DNA from: an uncultured bacterium
GTDB lineage: Bacteria; Verrucomicrobiota; Kiritimatiellia; RFP12; UBA1067
Direction of reading: 5' to 3'
NCBI GenBank assembly: GCA_902779075.1
Contig: CACZAK010000192.1
Coordinates: forward strand, 1-8,424
Length of the DNA stretch: 8,424 nt
The position numbers and the translations under genes are program-made. The notes beneath the pieces were generated by a model. The model ran no database searches. It was not told the origin of the DNA and saw only the letters and a program-made list of their open reading frames with translations. Each line of letters begins with the position of its first letter. Position 1 is the first letter of the stretch. Below, one piece after another: positions 3,643 to 8,424 of this stretch.

Positions 3643-5904
3643 ATGTCGTTCAAGTTGCTGAGAACTGGGAGGGCGCGTGTCCTCACGCGCCGCATCGGGA
3701 GGGCCGCGCTTGTCGCGGCCGCAATCTGCGCAGCAATGCCGGCGGCGGCAGACGGTCTGCCCGAGGGCTACACGCGGCTGCCGTACATCAAGGCAAACAA
3801 GAACGTCCAGGTCAAGACCGGCTACACGCCGAATGCGACGGACAAGATCGTGATGACGTGGTGCCCGTCGCAGGCCGATTCTATCGAGACGCTTTGGTGC
3901 GCTCGCTCGGGACTTACCGCGTACTCGTTCACGGTGTTTGCATACGCGGGGAAGCAGATTGGCATCAACTACAACAACGTCTCGCTCGGCGACGGCGCCG
4001 TGCCGGCCTCCTTTACGGTCAACAGGCGCGACAACCTTGCCGCCTACGCGAAATATACAATCGTAGCAGACGGAAACGCAAAGACCCTTGCGGTGACGAA
4101 CGCCTTCACGGGCGCGGAGGTCGTGAACATCTCGTGGACTGTCGCCAACGACTTCACGGCCGGCTCGCAGCTCTGCCTGTTCGCGTCGCACAAATCAAGC
4201 GCTGCAACAGCCAACGGCAACTACTCGTCCCACTTTCTCTACTCGTTCAAGGTCTATGACGCAGCGGGGAACCTGAAGCTCGACCTCGTTCCTGCGAAGG
4301 ACGCCAGCGGCGTCGTCGGCCTCTACGACACGGTGGGCACGGGCGGCGACGCCAACTTCAAAAGGGGCAACGGCGCCGGTTCGCTTTCCGACACGCTGAT
4401 CGACAAGACCTTCGACGACGACTTCACGCTCCTCGGCGACGAGGTGTTCGGGACGGTCACCGTGGCGACCAACAAGACGCTCAACCTCAACGGACACAAC
4501 CTCACCGTGGGTGGCCTCGCCGGAGACGGCACGATCACAGCCGGCCTACAAGACCTTACCTCGCCCGATCCAAACGGCGAACGCGTGACGCAAACGGGAA
4601 CTTTCTACGGCGACACCAAGGGAAGCAACCTGTTCAACGACAACTATTCGCGGGGGGTTGACGCCACGAACCGCGTCATTGTTCAGTCCTCGAAGCTTCC
4701 AATTTCCGTGACGTACGACTTCGGTGCGGGGACGCCGCAGAAGGTCGATTGCTGCAAAATCTACTGCGGCACCTGGGAGGGCAACCAGACGCGCGGCCCG
4801 AAGACGTGGACGTTCGAGGGAGCTGACGATGTGAACGGCACGTGGACGCCTCTCCATTCTGTTGACAACGAGACCTGGGATAATACCCACGAGATACGCA
4901 CGTACCCAATCGACAATTCCACCGCATACCGCTACTACCGCATCACGTTCACGGCCTCGCGCACGACGTATCTGGAACTGGTGCAGCTGGAATACTTCGA
5001 TACTTCGTTGGGCAACGCCGCGCAGGGCGAGCTTCACGTGGCCGTGCCGCAGGGCGTGGAATCCACCAACTCGACGGTGACGATCCACGGCAACGTCAAG
5101 CTCGTCAAGGAAGGCGAGGGCACGTTCGTCGGCAACAAGCCGGATCAGGCGTATTACGGCGGCAACTTGATTGCAGGGGGCACGCTCAAGGCCATGCCGG
5201 ACATACGCCTCCCGTTTGGTGCGGGCGGGTCGGACGTGCAGGTCGAACCGGGTGCGGCGTATGACTTCAACGGCGCGAACACCTGCTACATCTACCACTT
5301 CCAGATGAACGGCGGAAAGCTGATCAACACCGGAACGGAATTGGGCACGACGCACGCCCAGGTCGGAAAGATGACGCTCATGGCGGATTCTTACATGGAA
5401 GGTCCGTTCGGACTTGGCTTCCGCAGGGTGAGCGACGCCTCGGTGATCGTCGATCTCGCCGGGCATACGCTCTCCATCAGCAACGACGACACGGTTGTGG
5501 TCAGTGCTGCAACGTTCTCCAACGGCGTCGTCCGCGTCATGGGATTTGACGGCATCCCGTTCCGCAAAGGCGGACATGCAGACACGGCTACGCTTGACAT
5601 CAAAGGACAAATTGCCGTGTACGATGCAGACGTAACCGTAAGCAACCTCAACCTCCGCAGCGGGAGCAGTACTTCGAGTGGCGGCTCCACGTATGCGTTC
5701 AAGGTTTCCGGTACGTTCAAATCGGAGACGGACGACTTCCCGTTCGTGACGATGATGGACGGTTCGACGCTCGACCTGAAGGACCGCGAAGGCACCTTCA
5801 ACGCCGTCAGCGCAAGCTCAAACTCGAATGGATTCAGGCTTCGTTTCGCCCCCAACGCGACTGTGACGATCGACGTGAGCGGACGCACCTTGTCCCCCCG
5901 GTGA
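3643..5904 (+). CDS. Giant surface protein, 5' part: LamG-like, discoidin and beta-helix domains
   Basis: This is the first 753 codons of a protein that continues after a frameshift to 7948. A signal peptide has an Arg-rich n-region and the core ALVAAAICAAMPAAA, with cleavage after about residue 36. Residues 38-245 look like a concanavalin A/LamG-type lectin domain: GLPEGYTRLPYIKANKNVQ at the start, then LYSFKVYDAAGNLKLDLVPA and ASGVVGLYDTV at its end. Residues 255-300 are beta-helix strands (TLNLNGHNLTVGGLAGDGTI). Residues 303-455 resemble an F5/8 type C (discoidin) domain (LPISVTYDFG, KTWTFEGADDVNGTWTPLH, YRYYRITF, LELVQLEYF). At 487-518 is a passenger-associated transport repeat (LVKEGEGTFVG...GGNLIAGGTLKA), followed by beta-helix to about 745. 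The product is presumably exported and glycan-binding. The frame stops at 5902-5904 only because of the six-C run at 5894-5899; the protein logic (GRTLSPGDQLIAWD) resumes in the next frame. Confidence 0.88.
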   Translation: MSFKLLRTGRARVLTRRIGRAALVAAAICAAMPAAADGLPEGYTRLPYIKANKNVQVKTGYTPNATDKIVMTWCPSQADSIETLWCARSGLTAYSFTVFAYAGKQIGINYNNVSLGDGAVPASFTVNRRDNLAAYAKYTIVADGNAKTLAVTNAFTGAEVVNISWTVANDFTAGSQLCLFASHKSSAATANGNYSSHFLYSFKVYDAAGNLKLDLVPAKDASGVVGLYDTVGTGGDANFKRGNGAGSLSDTLIDKTFDDDFTLLGDEVFGTVTVATNKTLNLNGHNLTVGGLAGDGTITAGLQDLTSPDPNGERVTQTGTFYGDTKGSNLFNDNYSRGVDATNRVIVQSSKLPISVTYDFGAGTPQKVDCCKIYCGTWEGNQTRGPKTWTFEGADDVNGTWTPLHSVDNETWDNTHEIRTYPIDNSTAYRYYRITFTASRTTYLELVQLEYFDTSLGNAAQGELHVAVPQGVESTNSTVTIHGNVKLVKEGEGTFVGNKPDQAYYGGNLIAGGTLKAMPDIRLPFGAGGSDVQVEPGAAYDFNGANTCYIYHFQMNGGKLINTGTELGTTHAQVGKMTLMADSYMEGPFGLGFRRVSDASVIVDLAGHTLSISNDDTVVVSAATFSNGVVRVMGFDGIPFRKGGHADTATLDIKGQIAVYDADVTVSNLNLRSGSSTSSGGSTYAFKVSGTFKSETDDFPFVTMMDGSTLDLKDREGTFNAVSASSNSNGFRLRFAPNATVTIDVSGRTLSPR
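5894..5899 (+). other. Six-C run where the reading frame breaks (+1)
   Basis: The sequence TTGTCCCCCCGGTGACC ends the first frame in TGA 5902-5904. With one C fewer it reads L-S-P-G-D-Q-L-I-A-W-D, which matches the homologous place near the C-terminus (LEKGTRVISWD). The break is thus an extra base in a homopolymer. A sequencing error, a slipped-strand phase-variable tract, a programmed +1 shift or a true mutation are all possible. Confidence 0.85.
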
Positions 5905-5926
5905 CCAGCTCATCGCGTGGGACGAA

Positions 5927-7948
5927 GTGCCGCAGAACGTGACGTTCCAGTTCGACGCCGCGACCGCCGCGGGCGGCGTCTTGCCGGTCGTGGCGGAGCG
6001 CGGGCTGCTCTACGGCCATGACGACGGCGTTGTCGAGCAGGCGTGGTGGACCGGCGCCGCGAACGACGGAAACGTCGCCAACCCCGCCAACTGGCTCTGC
6101 AAGAACGCCGCCGGCGGAACGGTGACGGGCGCCACTGCCTTGCCTTCCGCCGTCACGCACGTTTACCTCGAAGGCGCGCTGGCGACCAACGTCCCGAGTC
6201 TCGCCTGCCGCATCTGCACGCTCACCAACGCCACGCTCGCGGCAGACAGCGATCTCCGCGGCCTCGGCGCGAAGCTCGAAATCGCGCCCAATGCGACGGT
6301 CAACCTCAACGGCAAGAAACTCTACGTTTCGGCCGCCTCGCAGATCGGCACGTGCACCGTGAGTGACGCGGAACCCGTCGATCTTACCTCGCCCGATACG
6401 ACCGGCAATCACGTCACGCAAACGGGGACGTTCTATGGCAGCACCGTCGGCGCGAACCTCTTCAACAACACCTATGAACGTGTGGCTGACAGCACGCACC
6501 GCATCATCGTCGAAACGAAAAATCTTCCCGTTTCGGTCACCTACGACTTCGGCAGCCCGACGCTCGTCGATGCCTATAGAATCTGGACGGGACCGATCAG
6601 TAAAAATTCAAGCCGTTTGCCGATGCGCTGGAAGATCGAAGGTTCGACCGATGGTGCGGACTGGGCGCTTCTCGATTACCGCAAGGGGGTGTCGAAATAT
6701 GGCGATACGAACGGACACAGGACCTATTCCTTCGACAACACGACGGCTTACAGCCGCTACCGCATCACGCTTGAGGCACCGCAGCCGAACCACAACAACT
6801 ATCTTGAGGCCGTGCAGCTCGAGTACTTCTGCCTCAAGGAGACACAGGGCGAGTTGCATATCGACACGACGGGCGTTTCGGGCGAAACGGAATTCGCCGG
6901 CCTTTCGCTGACGGGGAACATGCGCCTCGTCAAGGAGGGCGCGGGAACGATTCGCCTCTCGAAAAAGTACCAAGGAAACGTCGGCGGCTTGGTTGTGCTG
7001 GGAGGAATCGTCATTCCGGGCGCGGACACGGCGACCACCATTGCGGCAGCGTATCTCGGCGAGATGGGCTCCGACATCATCGTGCGCGGAAACAACACCG
7101 GCGACGCAGGTGCTGAAGACGGAGTTGTCAAATTCAATACGATTGAAGGCTACACTGGCTACAGGTACATACTGGACGGCGGCTCTCTCTACGATCCCGG
7201 TCTCGCTAACATCACTGACATGCGGCTCGATTCCGATTCGTGGCTGAAGCTCACGGCTACCACGCCGAAGAACGGTACGAACTACGTCGGGCGCGCAGAC
7301 ACCCCCTCGTTTATCGATTTGCGCGGGCATACGCTTTCCGCGACTATTGATACGAGCGGTGGTGGAGGAAAGACGCTCTACCTCTACAACGTCACGGTTG
7401 ACAATGGTCTGGTGGATGTCAAATCTGGCGGATGGTTTGGTTCGCGCGGCACGGTCGTCGCCACGAACAACGTGTCGTTCACGGTGAATTGCGCATGCGA
7501 CATCCAGGGCGCGTTCGCCGCGACCGACTTCATCTATCGACAGTCCAACACAGGCTACAACCGCGGCGACGGCGTGGTCGATGTCTTCGGAAGGCTCGGC
7601 ATGCTCGTCCGGGTCTTTCACGGCACGCGGCTGCACGACGGCGCCACGATCGACTTCACCGAGCTTGGCGACACAACCCCGTTCCCGCTGCCGACGGTCG
7701 CGATGTTCGCCACCAGCCAGACGGGCGACAAGACGCTCCGCTTCGAGCCGGGCGCGACGATCGGCGTGAAGCTCGGCGAGCGCAAGCTTGAGAAGGGGAC
7801 GCGGGTGATCTCGTGGGATGCCGCGACCGCGCCCGACGCAACGGTGAAGTTCGTGTCGGCTGACGCCGGGAAGAAGTACCGGTTCAAGAAAGAGGCCGAC
7901 GGTCTCTACTACTATCCTCCGGCCGGCTTCATGCTGATCGTGCGGTAA
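5927..7948 (+). CDS. Giant surface protein, 3' part: second discoidin and beta-helix module
   Basis: This is the continuation of the gene starting at 3643, not a separate gene: the first possible start is a GTG at 5927 with no Shine-Dalgarno sequence and no signal peptide, and the frame is meaningful before it. In corrected numbering it covers residues 762-1434. After the closing strands of module one comes an NW motif (WWTGAANDGNVANPANW, 801-817), beta-helix strands (APNATVNLNGKKLYV), and a second discoidin-like domain at about 913-1062 (LPVSVTYDFGSPTLVDAYRIW, RWKIEGSTDGADWALLDY, YSRYRITL, LEAVQLEYF). Then come a passenger-associated repeat (LVKEGAGTIRLSKKYQGNVG, from 1093), more beta-helix, and a C-terminal strand domain ending PPAGFMLIVR. 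No autotransporter barrel follows, so export and anchoring must use another route. It converges on the GH10-like gene, with 7 bases between stops. Confidence 0.85.
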   Translation: MPQNVTFQFDAATAAGGVLPVVAERGLLYGHDDGVVEQAWWTGAANDGNVANPANWLCKNAAGGTVTGATALPSAVTHVYLEGALATNVPSLACRICTLTNATLAADSDLRGLGAKLEIAPNATVNLNGKKLYVSAASQIGTCTVSDAEPVDLTSPDTTGNHVTQTGTFYGSTVGANLFNNTYERVADSTHRIIVETKNLPVSVTYDFGSPTLVDAYRIWTGPISKNSSRLPMRWKIEGSTDGADWALLDYRKGVSKYGDTNGHRTYSFDNTTAYSRYRITLEAPQPNHNNYLEAVQLEYFCLKETQGELHIDTTGVSGETEFAGLSLTGNMRLVKEGAGTIRLSKKYQGNVGGLVVLGGIVIPGADTATTIAAAYLGEMGSDIIVRGNNTGDAGAEDGVVKFNTIEGYTGYRYILDGGSLYDPGLANITDMRLDSDSWLKLTATTPKNGTNYVGRADTPSFIDLRGHTLSATIDTSGGGGKTLYLYNVTVDNGLVDVKSGGWFGSRGTVVATNNVSFTVNCACDIQGAFAATDFIYRQSNTGYNRGDGVVDVFGRLGMLVRVFHGTRLHDGATIDFTELGDTTPFPLPTVAMFATSQTGDKTLRFEPGATIGVKLGERKLEKGTRVISWDAATAPDATVKFVSADAGKKYRFKKEADGLYYYPPAGFMLIVR

Positions 7949-7955
7949 CCGTCCA

Positions 7956-8424
7956 TCATACCACAACCGCAGTCTCGGGATTCTTGCTCCCGACGTGGAA
8001 TTCACGCCGCACAGTGCGGCCGTTGGACGTTGCCTCCACCTCATACGTGCCGCGGAAGCCGCGGAAGGAAAGCCGTCCGCCGCCGACGTCCCGCTCGAAG
8101 TTCGTGCGCCACTCCCTGCCGAAAAGATCGCAGATGACGTTGTATGCCGGCTTCGGGCTCATGTCGCGGCGGCAGAGCGAGCCGACGTGTTCGGCCGTCC
8201 ACGAATAGGCGTCCGAAAGATCCCAGTAGATGATCGCCTCCATCGAGGGGTGCGAGAACCAGATGCTGTAGAGGTTGCGCACGATCTCGGCCTGCACGGC
8301 CTCGTCGCCGGGATCTTCCGAATACGCGGGGATGGTGAGCTCGGTGATCTGCAGCGGCCTTTCAAGCTGCGCGTACGTGTCCATGATGCGGAACATGTGC
8401 TCGGGGTTGTACTCGAAGCGCGCC
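7956..8424 (-). CDS. GH10-like glycoside hydrolase (xylanase family), 5' end outside the window
   Basis: 155 codons are present; the frame stays open to the right edge, so the start, signal peptide and acid/base glutamate are not in view. GH10 features are RFEYNPEHMFRIMDTYAQL, the strand carrying the nucleophile (LQITELTIPAY; Glu at residue 28 of the fragment), EIVRNLYSIWFSHPSMEAIIYWDL, the substrate-site strand YWDLSDAYSW, and KPAYNVICDLF. A small C-terminal beta domain follows (FRGFRGTYEVEATSNGRTVRREFHVG), seen as a typical appendage after the barrel. Family GH10 enzymes are retaining endo-beta-1,4-xylanases and related glycosidases; the exact substrate here is open. Its position opposite a glycan-binding surface protein supports a polysaccharide role. 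The frame contains an internal ATG at 8396 but clearly extends upstream of it. Confidence 0.9.
   Translation of the reverse strand, partial: ARFEYNPEHMFRIMDTYAQLERPLQITELTIPAYSEDPGDEAVQAEIVRNLYSIWFSHPSMEAIIYWDLSDAYSWTAEHVGSLCRRDMSPKPAYNVICDLFGREWRTNFERDVGGGRLSFRGFRGTYEVEATSNGRTVRREFHVGSKNPETAVVV

Noticed and set aside
4546..5610. Minus-strand frame of 354 codons
   Set aside because: Shadow of the surface protein, Arg/Val/His-rich, without start signal.
5927..7948. An independent gene starting at GTG 5927
   Set aside because: No ribosome site or signal peptide, and the start falls inside a domain continuous with the previous frame; treated as the 3' part of one frameshifted gene.
6608..8044. 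Minus-strand frame of 478 codons opposite the giant surface gene
   Set aside because: Arg-rich shadow with no motifs; it also overlaps the GH10-like gene in another frame.

Overview
The window is GC-rich and carries secreted and cell-surface genes broken up by a patch of gene debris and palindromes. The mix is a signal-peptide SUMF1-like protein, a very large passenger-type beta-helix protein with LamG-like and F5/8 type C (discoidin) modules, a GH10-like glycoside hydrolase, a DUF4160/DUF2442 pair and an ORF6N remnant. This suggests a polysaccharide-associated, Gram-negative member of the PVC group, such as a Kiritimatiellota or Lentisphaerae gut lineage. The assignment is inferred from gene style only; there is no rRNA or marker gene here.

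Layout. A terminator-like hairpin (35-71) precedes a 77-aa exported mini-protein (129-362) and a 440-aa exported SUMF1-fold protein (412-1734). These two share the same first 17 coding bases. Bases 1735-2107 hold no convincing gene but several palindromes (1868-1997). A 98-bp direct repeat (2010-2107 and 2730-2827, 87/98 identical) flanks a small operon, DUF4160 (2174-2455) and DUF2442 (2466-2708), which has its own extended -10 promoter. Next comes a graveyard: the tail of an unknown minus-strand gene (2777-2890), an ORF6N gene on the minus strand that has lost its start and 3' half (2791-3225), and the orphan 3' end of a plus-strand surface-protein gene (3219-3377).

After a good promoter (3553-3580) lies the dominant feature, a surface protein reading 3643-7948. 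It is split by a +1 frameshift in a run of six C (5894-5899) into frames of 753 and 673 codons. If the run is corrected by one base it encodes about 1434 aa: signal peptide, LamG-like lectin domain, beta-helix strands, discoidin, passenger-associated repeat and more beta-helix, then a second copy of the strand/discoidin/beta-helix module. A 5'-truncated GH10-like hydrolase faces it on the minus strand (7956-8424), with 7 bases between the stop codons.

The large protein probably binds glycans at the surface while the GH10-like enzyme cuts xylan-type polymers, so the right half reads as a glycan capture and degradation neighbourhood. The most unusual signals are three. First, a short shared C-terminal motif (Gly, four mostly aliphatic residues, Val, then Arg/Lys before the stop) occurs on three otherwise different coding segments. 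Second, a DUF4160/DUF2442 cassette lies between duplicated gene 3' ends. Third, a homopolymer frameshift interrupts the giant surface protein.
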